DNA from: Fimbriimonas sp.
GTDB lineage: Bacteria > Armatimonadota > Fimbriimonadia > Fimbriimonadales > Fimbriimonadaceae
Direction of reading: 5' to 3'
NCBI GenBank assembly: GCA_031292555.1
Contig: JARLGV010000131.1
Span: 1 to 64,000 of the forward strand
DNA length: 64,000 bases
A program made the position numbers and the translations under genes. Position 1 is the stretch's first letter; each line of letters opens with the position of its first letter. Positions 36,464-44,693 of this stretch are shown in pieces. The notes below the pieces were generated by a model. That model saw nothing but the letters and a program-made list of their open reading frames with translations. It was not told the DNA's origin and ran no database searches.

Positions 36464-37159
36464 ATGAGGATTCTGGCACTTGGGGCCCATGCGGCCGACC
36501 AGGAACTATCGGCAGGAATGATTTTGGCGAAATATGCCCGCGAGGGGCACGATGTGACGATCCTCAGCCTGACTGCCGGCGAGAAGGGGCACGCAAAACT
36601 GAGTTCGGACGAGTACCGGGAACAGAAGATTCGCGAAGCACACGCCTGCGCCAATATTTTAGGCGTCCAGACCCGGATTCTGGGCTATCTCGATGCGGAG
36701 TTGCCCGTTAGCGACGGGGTGATCGCCGAAGTCTGCGACGTTATTCGCGAACTGAAGCCGGACATCTTGATCACGCACTGGGAGAATTCGATCCATCGCG
36801 ATCACCGGAACGCTCATCGGATCGCGCTCGACGCGCGGTTCCATGCCGGCCTACGCCGCATCGAGCGAGTGCTGCCTTCCCACTGGATTGGCCGCGTTTA
36901 CTACTCCGAGAACTGGGAGGACATGGACGGCTATGTGCCTGACGTTTATGTGGATACGACCGACGTGTTTGAGCAGTACTGCGAAGCGCTCAGTCAATTC
37001 GAGCTATGGAACGGCGGAACCGGCTGGCCCTACGCGGATTACTACAAAAGCCTCGCCCGCATGCGCGCTTGCGTCGGCTTTGGCATGAGGGCAACCTATG
37101 CTTGCACATTGGCACGCCCCAGGGAGGAGAAAGTCATTTGTACTTCTGGGTTGCCGTAA
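36464..37159 (+). CDS. PIG-L/LmbE-family protein with altered catalytic motif
   Basis: A 231-residue member of the PIG-L superfamily of zinc enzymes, which usually N-deacetylate sugar amines. The first metal motif, normally AHPDDE, is A8-H9-A10-A11-D12-Q13-E14. The metal ligands His9 and Asp12 remain, but the Asp acting as base in deacetylases (second residue after His) is Ala. HRDHRNAH retains the third ligand. HAAD is also seen in the GalB-type 4-oxalomesaconate hydratases of this superfamily, so deacetylase activity should not be assumed. GAGGA at 36452-36456 is a good ribosome site. The stop abuts the stop of the convergent gene. Confidence 0.7.
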   Translation: MRILALGAHAADQELSAGMILAKYAREGHDVTILSLTAGEKGHAKLSSDEYREQKIREAHACANILGVQTRILGYLDAELPVSDGVIAEVCDVIRELKPDILITHWENSIHRDHRNAHRIALDARFHAGLRRIERVLPSHWIGRVYYSENWEDMDGYVPDVYVDTTDVFEQYCEALSQFELWNGGTGWPYADYYKSLARMRACVGFGMRATYACTLARPREEKVICTSGLP

Positions 37160-39673
37160 TCACCTACCCGTAAACGTCTCGTTCAACCACCGTTCGGCTT
37201 GAGGCAGTTTGAGTTGGGTGAGATCGATGGCTACGCCCGGAATCACTGAACCTTTGGCATTCCGGTGGGCCATATAGCTCAGGATGAGGCGGGTCGGATC
37301 CTTGTCGTCGTCCGCCACCGTCATATGGGCAATGTACTTCGCGTAATCGGGAATCCCTCCGCGTTGCCCTTCCGGTATTTCCGGCAGCGGCTCGCCCGGC
37401 TTCCAGGCGATGAGCCCGACGCCGTACCGCACGTTCGAGTTCGTTCCAGTGGTGATCGCGTCCATCAGAATGGGTAGCTGAGGGGCGCTTCGCGTGATCC
37501 CTCCCAAAAGGGACTTGAGGCCGTCTCGATTGAGCTTGGCGAGCCAAGTGGCATAGGCGTCGAGGATCCCCTCCATCGCCGGATTCGGATTATCCGTGCC
37601 GTCGTAGACCGACGTGGAACCTCGCAGGGCGTCGTCCAGAAAGAAGGGCTGACGCAAATCGGAGTTGGTGTAGACGTTGCGCGGGCAGAGGTCGATCGGG
37701 TCGACGCTGGAAAGCCTTATGAATCCGACTCGTAATTCTGCAGCGTAACCAAAGTTGCCTTCCTCCATGAAGAGGGGAGAAGGGAAGCTTAGGTACTTCA
37801 CCCGTGGCCCGTTGTAGCCGTGGGGAGTCGAACCCATGATCCGTACGCCGGTTAGGCCGGCCGACTTCGCCATTTCGATCACCGTTTGAACTCGCGTTCG
37901 GAAACTAGAGGACAGGGGAGAGATGGGGCCAAGTTCCTCGGGTGGGCGGGTCGCGTCCTTTTGATACGTGTCCCAATCTGGGGCAGCCATGCGCCGCTTG
38001 AGCGACTCAGGCGGGGTGTCGAGGAACAAGGTTCGGTCGGCGTCTCGGTCGTCCGTTGGTCCTCGATAGTTGAAGGGCCGTACCGCAAGGGCAATGTGAA
38101 CGGACGCGCCTTCGCCAATCTTGATAGCCACCTTCAGTGCTTCAGGGGACAGAGTGTCCAGCCAAAGCTCCTTGATGCCGTGGTTGGCTGCCAGCCCCAC
38201 AACCGCTTGGGCTTCTTCGATCGTGTTCGCGGTGTCGACCAAGTAGATTGGGGTGTCGGATTTGGCGGCGTCGAGTTTGGGTGTGTTGGGCAATTCGGGA
38301 GTTCCCTGCCGATTGCCGTTGGCACCATGGAAAGCCTCGATGGAGCCAAGAGAGTCGAATTCGGGTCGGGTTTGGTCGCCGTTCGGCAACACAAACGAAT
38401 AATCGAACGAGGACGTTACAGTCGCTCCCTCTGCCGTCACCTGTTGTGTCCGGTACATCCGGTTCTGCCGGTCGACGAATTGCCGCAACCCCTCTGAGAG
38501 GTCGGAGGCCGTCACCTTCGCTGCAGAACTGCGGTCCAACTGATCGAGTTTCTTCAGCAGACTATCGGTGGGCGTCAGAGCATCGTCCCCCCGGAATTTG
38601 ACTGAGTTCAAGTGGCCGCTGCCATAGATCTGGCCCTTCCACAGCGATTCCTGGTTCCAGAGCTTCCGGTTCAGTTGGGCGTCGTATTCGGCCATCCGCA
38701 TCTTGCGCGTGCCCATGCCGATGAGATCCGAGGTGAGGATGTAGCATGGGCCGACTTTGCGATACGTCCCTGTCACCGAAAGGGCGATCGCACGAAGGGC
38801 GCTCGCGACTGGGACAGATCGACCGAAGCAAGCCATCGGCCGGTCCTTGATTCGAAGATCGGCATAAAGTTCCAGCCCAGTGGCGGCGCCGATGCGTTCG
38901 AGTAGAGCAGCGATCGTTTCATCGGCGTGGAGCGCAATCGATCCGCGCAGGGAAGGGGCGTGGTAGTCAAGGTCGCTTGGCTTCTGCTGGTTTGGAACGA
39001 TTTGGCGGATCTTGACTCCGAACGACTCCTGCGGTCGAAAGTCAGCGTCGGAATCTCGCTCAACCACCTTGCTGCCCGGCTTTCCGTAGTCTCTTGTCGT
39101 GTTGCGTGGCGTGATCCCTTGCTGACCGACGATCGGCATCATGAATTCCAGGCTTCGGTCGACATGGAGGCGGACGCCTTGCCGATCGGCATCGGACAGT
39201 GCCATAGCCGGCGCGCTTGGCTGTGGGTCGCCCTTTTGATCCGCCGTAAAGGTGGCGACCTTGAAAGGTTTGGGCAGGATCGATTCGAGCACCGGCCTCT
39301 GACTGGCATTCAGATCCTGGAACCCAAGCCCCTGCCCGGTAATCGCCGACCACTGGGCTCCGTTTAGCGTGGACATCAGGTAGAGCACCTTCGAGTGCCG
39401 TGGCAGCCCGTCATACATGTTTGGCGGCTGCTGCATGCTGTCGTCGATGATCACCATCGTATCCGGAACGATCGCAGTGAGACCTGGCAGCGAGGTCCTC
39501 GTTCGGCCGTAGGCGATCAGACCTTGCAGATCCTTCTTGGTGGTCACGGTTTGCGGCTCCAAGACCATCAACGGACCCTTGCGTGCGGCATCCCAGTTCA
39601 TTGCCTGAACGTAGTCGGCGAGGCTATCGCCGGAGATCGTGAAGGCAACGGCAAGGAGTGGTAGGAGGATCAT
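37160..39673 (-). CDS. Large exported protein of unknown function
   Basis: An 837-residue protein with a hydrophobic N-terminus (ILLPLLAVAFTISG). About residues 250-325 resemble the short STN domain of secretins and TonB receptors (SIALHADETIAALLERIGAATGL, ALRAIALSVTGTYR). The C-terminal half (from about 475) reads like a TIM-barrel: VGLAANHGIKELWLDT, VHIALAVRPFNYRG, GLTGVRIMGSTPHGYNG. No catalytic signature is certain. A peptidoglycan- or polysaccharide-directed enzyme is possible. I do not recognise the family as a whole; it has the look of a lineage-specific protein. Confidence 0.55.
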   Translation of the reverse strand: MILLPLLAVAFTISGDSLADYVQAMNWDAARKGPLMVLEPQTVTTKKDLQGLIAYGRTRTSLPGLTAIVPDTMVIIDDSMQQPPNMYDGLPRHSKVLYLMSTLNGAQWSAITGQGLGFQDLNASQRPVLESILPKPFKVATFTADQKGDPQPSAPAMALSDADRQGVRLHVDRSLEFMMPIVGQQGITPRNTTRDYGKPGSKVVERDSDADFRPQESFGVKIRQIVPNQQKPSDLDYHAPSLRGSIALHADETIAALLERIGAATGLELYADLRIKDRPMACFGRSVPVASALRAIALSVTGTYRKVGPCYILTSDLIGMGTRKMRMAEYDAQLNRKLWNQESLWKGQIYGSGHLNSVKFRGDDALTPTDSLLKKLDQLDRSSAAKVTASDLSEGLRQFVDRQNRMYRTQQVTAEGATVTSSFDYSFVLPNGDQTRPEFDSLGSIEAFHGANGNRQGTPELPNTPKLDAAKSDTPIYLVDTANTIEEAQAVVGLAANHGIKELWLDTLSPEALKVAIKIGEGASVHIALAVRPFNYRGPTDDRDADRTLFLDTPPESLKRRMAAPDWDTYQKDATRPPEELGPISPLSSSFRTRVQTVIEMAKSAGLTGVRIMGSTPHGYNGPRVKYLSFPSPLFMEEGNFGYAAELRVGFIRLSSVDPIDLCPRNVYTNSDLRQPFFLDDALRGSTSVYDGTDNPNPAMEGILDAYATWLAKLNRDGLKSLLGGITRSAPQLPILMDAITTGTNSNVRYGVGLIAWKPGEPLPEIPEGQRGGIPDYAKYIAHMTVADDDKDPTRLILSYMAHRNAKGSVIPGVAIDLTQLKLPQAERWLNETFTGR

Positions 39674-39747
39674 CTTCGGCTTTGGAAGTCACGAATACCG
39701 TGACCGATGCGTAACGATTGTTGGACGGGATCGGATCGTGCCACGTT

Positions 39748-39775
39748 TTGGCCTTTTACCGATACGCCGTATAAT
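39748..39775 (+). promoter_or_regulatory. Sigma-70-type promoter of the thioredoxin-TPR gene
   Basis: TTGGCC at 39748-39753 and a perfect TATAAT at 39770-39775 are separated by 16 bases. A strong ribosome site, GGAGG at 39792-39796, precedes ATG 39807 by 10 bases. This is the clearest complete expression signal in the window. Confidence 0.65.
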
Positions 39776-39806
39776 TTAGACAAGATTCCCCGGAGGATTT
39801 CGATCG

Positions 39807-40646
39807 ATGAAGCGCTTTTTACTCCCCTTGTTACTGCCGGCGGTAGCGGTGATGACCGCCTATGCCGGCTCCAGTTCCATAAACTGGAAGAAGACCTACC
39901 CGGTTGCCGCCGCTGAGGCGAAGAGCTCCGGCAAACTCATGATGATCGACTTCTACACCGACTGGTGCGGTTGGTGCAAGAAGCTTGATGCAGATACCTA
40001 TCCCGCCGACGCGGTGGTGAAACAGTCGGATAAGTTCGTCTCGATCAAGCTGAATGCCGAGAAGGACGCCGATGGCATCCGTCTGGCCAAGAAGTTTGGG
40101 ATCAACGGCTATCCGACGATTCTCTTTCTCGATTCCAACGAGACCCTGGCGTACAAGGTCGTCGGCTATGAACCGGCCAAGGACTTCGCCGATTCGATGG
40201 TAAAGGCGGCGACGATCAGGCAGGATTCGGCACGATTCAAGGCAGCCCTGAAAGCGAACCCGAACGACTTCGAGGGGTTGGTAGGAATGGCAGGAATCGA
40301 AGCGAGTATGGGGAATGCCGACGCGGCAGCCAAGGACGTGGATCTAGCGGCAAAGTCGGTTACTGGCACCAACCGGGGCAAACTGCTCACCGCCTATAAC
40401 AATGTCGGCGATGGCTATCAAAACACGAACCAGTACGACAAGGCGATTCCGTACTTCTCCAAGGCGATTGTTGCCGGTTTCGACGATCAGTCCGCATACG
40501 CTCGGATCAGCATCGCCGTTTGCTATGCCTCGACCGGCAAAATCGCCAGCGCGAAGCCGTTCCTCCAGGACCTCCTCAAGATGGACAAGGCCCCCAAGGA
40601 GTATGTCGACCAGGCGAAAGACATGCTCAAGCAGCTAGGAAACTAG
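39807..40646 (+). CDS. Exported thioredoxin-fold protein with TPR tail
   Basis: A 279-residue protein. The signal peptide ends near TAYAG. The thioredoxin domain spans about 25-150 and has the redox motif WCGWCKK in FYTDWCGWCKKLDADTYP, with the cis-Pro in INGYPTILF. TPR-like helices follow (SRAL-like packing in NDFEGLVGMAGIEASMGNAD, AYNNVGDGYQNTNQYDKAIP). It probably reduces or forms disulfides in the periplasm, with the repeats binding a partner. The gene stands alone, with its own strong promoter. Confidence 0.75.
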   Translation: MKRFLLPLLLPAVAVMTAYAGSSSINWKKTYPVAAAEAKSSGKLMMIDFYTDWCGWCKKLDADTYPADAVVKQSDKFVSIKLNAEKDADGIRLAKKFGINGYPTILFLDSNETLAYKVVGYEPAKDFADSMVKAATIRQDSARFKAALKANPNDFEGLVGMAGIEASMGNADAAAKDVDLAAKSVTGTNRGKLLTAYNNVGDGYQNTNQYDKAIPYFSKAIVAGFDDQSAYARISIAVCYASTGKIASAKPFLQDLLKMDKAPKEYVDQAKDMLKQLGN

Positions 40647-40657
40647 GTGCGGTTCGA

Positions 40658-40691
40658 GGGCTGGACCCAAAGACCATGTTGGGCCTAGCCC
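40658..40691. terminator. Candidate bidirectional terminator between convergent genes
   Basis: GGGCTGGACCCAA and TTGGGCCTAGCCC form an imperfect 13-bp stem (11 of 13 paired) with an 8-base loop, between the ends of the thioredoxin-TPR gene and the GH16 gene. It covers the GH16 stop codon. No long T-run follows, so efficiency is doubtful. Confidence 0.35.
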
Positions 40692-42541
40692 TTCTCCAGC
40701 AAATCCTTGCGCTGCCAGACTCGTACGTAGTCAATCGTGAAATCGGCGGGAAGGAGCGCGTCGTTGAGTGCGTTGTTGTCCCATCCTCCCATCGGCATCG
40801 TGAACATAAGGTCCGATTGGACGGTCGAAACGCGGGGGCTCTCCCAGCGGAGCACCTCGCGTCCGTTGCAGAAGAATTCCACGTGACCTGGCACCCAGAG
40901 CAGGCCACATGTAATAAAGCCTTCCTTGTCGGGCTCGACGTAGACGCGGTCAGACCCGATCTGCTTGTGGTCCTTCTCGTACCCGTCGTAGTGCATCGCG
41001 ATGTTGTATCGGTAGGGCCCCCAACGGGTGAGGTGTTCCATGATGTCGAACTCCATGCCGCCGTTCGCGGTGTCCTGGCGCTTCCATTGCTCCGGTCCGA
41101 CACTCAATCCCCGTTCCGGCATCATCCAGAACGCGGGCCACAGTCCAGGCGACCTCGGCAACTTCATGCGTGCCTCGAAGTAGCCGTACTTCTGGGTCCA
41201 CAATCCGTAGGTGTCGAGATACCCCACCGCGTACGGACTTGCCGGTCGCTTGGGATCGTCGTTGTGGAAGCCGGTCTTCTTCTCGTACCGCAGCCTGACC
41301 ATCCCGTTTCCAAGCAGGACATTCTTGGCCGACCAGTGGCTCGACTTGTCGTAGTAGTTCTCTCCTGTGACCTTCCAAACACGAGAATTGAGGGTTTTGC
41401 CGTCGAATTCGTCGTCGAGAGTTTTGACCCATTCGCCCGCTACCGGCGGTCGAGACCCGAGCCACGACGGGATGGACGCGATCTTCATCGCCGCTTTGAT
41501 CGATCGGATATCCAACCGCTGGTCTTTGGCGGAAGGCTCCGCGGCGATCACGACGGACGAAACGGCATCGCTCGTGATGGGACCGGTGAGCGATTGGTGG
41601 TTGAGGTCGATGGCATGGGCAAAAGGCAGCACGTATTCGAACACTGCCCCGGGGGCCAGGGGTTTGCTTGAGAGGAACCAGTCCGATTGACCGCCATTGC
41701 TCTCGATGCGCAGGCGAGGAGTGACCGGCGTCGTTCCGGTGTTGCGAAGGACAACGTCGACCTCAGTCTGTTCGGTCAAATCCCAGCGCCCTACTTGAGG
41801 CGAGACGCGCACGATTCCCGTGGTCGAGGAGGCGGGGAAGACGGCGACGGAACCGGTCGGTGTCGATTGCTGGGACGCTTGGCCCTCGTCGATCACGCGA
41901 ACGCTCTTTCCGTCTCGTAAGCTCGGGCTGAAAAGTACACCGTTCACCGGCTTCGTACGCGTGTCTTCTGGCGCGACCGATGGTTTCTCGTGGGCCTGAC
42001 CTCCCGCCTCGAGCGATTCGATCCGAAATGACTGAGGTGAATCGGCTTTCAAGGCGAAGATCTGAACGTTGACGACCGACGACGAGTCCAGCGCGAACCC
42101 GGGCTTGAACCCATACGAATAGCCGAAGATCGCTTTGACAGTTGCTGACTTGCCTGGGTCGATGATCGCCGACTCGGTGTCCCAGGGGTTGTCCTGCCAT
42201 CTTCCGGCGTTGTCGATCCGCAGCCCCACATGGATCGGCTGGGCGCCTGTGTTGAAGATCCGCGCTTCGACGTGGCCGTACGCAGATAGATTCCATGTTC
42301 CCGAAGTAGGCTTCACGCCGATTCCTGGATAGGCGTCGCTCCCCGGAGCGATCGAAACGACGAATGCCGTCGTCCCGTTGCCACTCCTCGGATAGACCGT
42401 CACCTGGTTCGAACTTGGCGTCGACACCACTCCCGCGAGCAGCGACTTGGTCTGGTTTGATCTTCCCCACGTCGCGCCATGCGACAAGCCGCCGCCGAGT
42501 CCGATGAATAGACAAATCTGGAATGCAACACTGCGGTTCAT
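40685..42541 (-). CDS. Exported GH16 glycoside hydrolase with N-terminal beta-domains
   Basis: A 618-residue enzyme. The signal peptide is at residues 1-21 (ends GLSHG). About residues 25-360 form two carbohydrate-binding-like beta domains; both contain the phrase pattern RLRIxxxG / GLRIDNAG. The GH16 jelly-roll begins at DDEFDGKTLN and holds the ExDxxE catalytic motif as E497-F-D499-I-M-E502. Supporting blocks are YGYFEARMKLP and WPAFWMMPE. It should cut beta-1,3- or beta-1,3/1,4-glucans or agar-type galactans outside the cell. ATG 42541 is chosen for the signal peptide. Confidence 0.85.
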   Translation of the reverse strand: MNRSVAFQICLFIGLGGGLSHGATWGRSNQTKSLLAGVVSTPSSNQVTVYPRSGNGTTAFVVSIAPGSDAYPGIGVKPTSGTWNLSAYGHVEARIFNTGAQPIHVGLRIDNAGRWQDNPWDTESAIIDPGKSATVKAIFGYSYGFKPGFALDSSSVVNVQIFALKADSPQSFRIESLEAGGQAHEKPSVAPEDTRTKPVNGVLFSPSLRDGKSVRVIDEGQASQQSTPTGSVAVFPASSTTGIVRVSPQVGRWDLTEQTEVDVVLRNTGTTPVTPRLRIESNGGQSDWFLSSKPLAPGAVFEYVLPFAHAIDLNHQSLTGPITSDAVSSVVIAAEPSAKDQRLDIRSIKAAMKIASIPSWLGSRPPVAGEWVKTLDDEFDGKTLNSRVWKVTGENYYDKSSHWSAKNVLLGNGMVRLRYEKKTGFHNDDPKRPASPYAVGYLDTYGLWTQKYGYFEARMKLPRSPGLWPAFWMMPERGLSVGPEQWKRQDTANGGMEFDIMEHLTRWGPYRYNIAMHYDGYEKDHKQIGSDRVYVEPDKEGFITCGLLWVPGHVEFFCNGREVLRWESPRVSTVQSDLMFTMPMGGWDNNALNDALLPADFTIDYVRVWQRKDLLEKG

Positions 42542-42558
42542 GTCTACGGTCAGTATGT

Positions 42559-42584
42559 CGTTGGCACTCAGACCGCTGCCAACG
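42559..42584. promoter_or_regulatory. Inverted repeat upstream of the GH16 gene
   Basis: CGTTGGCA and TGCCAACG are perfect 8-bp arms with a 10-base spacer, 18 bases before the GH16 ATG. It could be a regulator site or a hairpin in the mRNA leader that covers the ribosome site. The rest of 42542-42759 holds no clear feature. Confidence 0.4.
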
Positions 42585-42759
42585 AATACACGAGGAGATG
42601 GATACAAACTTGATGCGGACCCATCCAGTGCACTATGGAATCATCACCTTCGACACGACTTAAGACCATCGACTACCCACGATCAAGTTAAGCTGCCACT
42701 ACTTGACCTGCAGGATTCACAATCCTCAACCAGTCGGTCAATCGCCGGCCATGCGCCGA

Positions 42760-43260
42760 TCAGGAGTTCCAGTGCCATACGTCGTCGCCGATTAGGGTCT
42801 GGATGTAGTTCAGCTGGCCGCTGTGGTACCACATATGGACTGTCGCGAAACGGATGCGTTCCAAGCGTGTGGTGACGGCCTCGCCGGTGTCGAACGGCTC
42901 GCACAGGGCAGCGCCGGAGAACGATTCAGCCGTTTCGCCGAAACGGTCCGACGATACGCGGAACGCCTCAACAACCGCTTGCTTGCTGTCAAGGTCCTCA
43001 GGCGCCTTGATCCAGCCGCCCTCCGGCCAGTCGAACGGCTTCTCGCCGCGGATGACCATCCCAATGTGGTCGTTCACTAGGTTCACCTCGTACACGATGT
43101 CCGCCACCGTGCGAGTCTTCGGGCCGAACGGATTGGTGAACGCCTCTTCCGGCAACGCTTCGAGATCCTTGAGCATCAGCTTCGCAATGCCGCGATACCC
43201 CTTGACCGCCAAAGAAACGACGTCGATCGGATGCAAATTGGAATCGGGACTGGTTTCCAT
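42760..43260 (-). CDS. DinB-family protein
   Basis: A 166-residue four-helix-bundle protein of the DinB/YfiT type. The metal-binding His pattern is present: NDHIGMV in the first part and TVHMWYHSGQLNYIQTLIGD near the end, the conserved H-x3-HxGQL block. Members bind a divalent metal; some are thiol-S-transferases (bacillithiol or mycothiol), most are uncharacterised. ATG 43260 starts the recognisable domain; more upstream in-frame codons run into the repeat region and are not used. Confidence 0.75.
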   Translation of the reverse strand: METSPDSNLHPIDVVSLAVKGYRGIAKLMLKDLEALPEEAFTNPFGPKTRTVADIVYEVNLVNDHIGMVIRGEKPFDWPEGGWIKAPEDLDSKQAVVEAFRVSSDRFGETAESFSGAALCEPFDTGEAVTTRLERIRFATVHMWYHSGQLNYIQTLIGDDVWHWNS

Positions 43261-43311
43261 GGGCGGTAGGTTACCAGCGTGGCTATGCTTAGGGTCGATG
43301 CCCTCCCTGCA

Positions 43312-43404
43312 TGGCAGATGCTCGCCCGCTTGGGGCTGAACGTATCGGGTAGCGCCGAAGGTGCGAGGCTCTGCCAGCAAGGGCGCCAGGCCCGGTAGCC
43401 AATC
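43312..43404. repeat. Structured intergenic repeat, copy A (degenerate)
   Basis: This 93-bp unit aligns with 43555-43650. Shared landmarks in order are TGGCAG, CTCGCCC, TTGGGGCTG, GTAGCGCC, AAGGTGCGAG, CTGCCAG and an AATC end. Outer arms TGGCAG (43312-43317) and CTGCCA pair, and CTCGC pairs with GCGAG inside them. The inner stem that is perfect in copy B is broken here. It lies in the 407-base gap between DinB and the UroD-like gene, which otherwise holds nothing I can identify. Confidence 0.6.
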
Positions 43405-43533
43405 GCAGGCGATCTCCTCGTCCTGAAGGGGCGGATTCAACGGCCGATCTTGGTCATCGAACCGTTCGCACGAATCGCCTTCATGGCCGTCGAATCGTCC
43501 CCTTCAGGGCCGGTTTGGCCGGCGGCGTCCGTT

Positions 43534-43650
43534 CCCAGGGCTTTCGCCCTGGGCTGGCAGTGTCTCGCCCCGTTGGGGCTGCAAACGCCTGGAGTAGCGC
43601 CAAGGTGCGAGCTTCTGCCAGCCAAGTAGCGTCAGGCCTGGAGGGAAATC
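43534..43650. repeat. Structured intergenic repeat, copy B (REP-like)
   Basis: It begins with a perfect hairpin, CCCAGGGC-TTTC-GCCCTGGG (43534-43553). Outer arms GGCTGGCAG (43552-43560) and CTGCCAGCC (43615-43623) form a perfect 9-bp stem, CTCGC (43564-43568) pairs with GCGAG inside it, and GCCCC-GTT-GGGGC (43567-43579) is an inner stem. The pattern resembles REP-type elements mobilised by IS200-like transposases in other bacteria. No transposase is in the window. It is directly downstream of the UroD-like gene stop (43668), so it might also end that transcript. Confidence 0.6.
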
Positions 43651-43667
43651 TCAATATGCCCTCGCAG

Positions 43668-44693
43668 TCAGGGCTGATGCTCCTGCGCGTAGGATGCCAT
43701 GGCACGGATGTTCTCCGGCGGGGTAAACGGGGAGACTTCGCAGCCGCTGCCGACGATGAACTTGGGACCTACTTTTGCGTGGCACTTGGCCACTGCTTGA
43801 GACACCGAATCGGGAGTGCCGTGGATCAACTCCGTGACGGTGGACACATTTCCGCTGATGACCTGCTGAGGGGAGAGCTTTCGGCGCGCGTCGGTTAGGT
43901 CAACGGGGAAGTCGAGCTCGACGATGTCGGTGGGCAATTGGGCCATCAGATGAAGGAGCGGATTGGTGTCGCCGCACATGTGGACGCGGGTCAACACTTC
44001 GGGGAACCGGGACTTGATGCTCCGGAGCACTCGTATTTGCCTGGGGAGAACGAACCGTTCGTACAGGGCCGGCCCGATGAGGCTGGCGGCCGCATCGCTC
44101 ATGCCGATCGTGTCGGCTCCAGCCTCAACCTGCGCCGGCGCATAGGCGATCGCCACTTCACTCGTGAAGTCCAGAAGGTCCTCGACGAACTTCGGGTCGT
44201 CGAAGAAGTCCGTCATGATCCGATTCAATCCCCGCAGTTCTTGGGCAAGCGCCAACGGTCCCTCAACCCACCCGACGATCGACAGATGGTTCCCGGCGGT
44301 TAGGCGCATCCGTTCAATGGCCCGAACCCGATCGTGCATCCGGCCCCCCGGCTCAACCCCCGGGACTCGAAACCCGATGAGATCTTCAGGGTTGGCAAGA
44401 GCGGCATGCTCCTCATCGATGACCGGTCCTTGGTCCTCCAGCCAAACGACCGAGCCCTCGCCGGCGATATCGACTACCTCCCGGGCGGGATCCGAGCAGG
44501 TCAGCAAGACGTCAACGCCGAAGTCCTCAGCGAATTTGAGCTGGGCGTCTGCCATGACGAGACCGTCCCGGGTGTAGTCGATAAACGAAATGCCAAAGTG
44601 CCTTGCCGCCATCATCATCACCATCGGCTGGGCCGAAAGGTGGTCGACCTCATTCCCCCGGCAGAGCCGGTGGATGCGCTCACGCGGCGTCAT
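43668..44693 (-). CDS. Uroporphyrinogen decarboxylase-like protein (methyltransferase type)
   Basis: A 341-residue protein of the UroD superfamily, more like MtaA/CmuA-type cobalamin methyltransferases than haem UroD. Zinc-ligand candidates are His and Cys in RVHMCGDTN and the Cys in VGSGCEVSPFTPPENI. True UroD substrate arginines near the N-terminus are not evident. It is the last gene of a five-gene overlapping operon for glycan breakdown; its start ATG 44693 overlaps the previous stop by 4 bp. UroD-like proteins recur in sugar loci of Planctomycetota and Armatimonadota with no known reaction; demethylation of methylated sugars is one possibility. Confidence 0.75.
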   Translation of the reverse strand: MTPRERIHRLCRGNEVDHLSAQPMVMMMAARHFGISFIDYTRDGLVMADAQLKFAEDFGVDVLLTCSDPAREVVDIAGEGSVVWLEDQGPVIDEEHAALANPEDLIGFRVPGVEPGGRMHDRVRAIERMRLTAGNHLSIVGWVEGPLALAQELRGLNRIMTDFFDDPKFVEDLLDFTSEVAIAYAPAQVEAGADTIGMSDAAASLIGPALYERFVLPRQIRVLRSIKSRFPEVLTRVHMCGDTNPLLHLMAQLPTDIVELDFPVDLTDARRKLSPQQVISGNVSTVTELIHGTPDSVSQAVAKCHAKVGPKFIVGSGCEVSPFTPPENIRAMASYAQEHQP

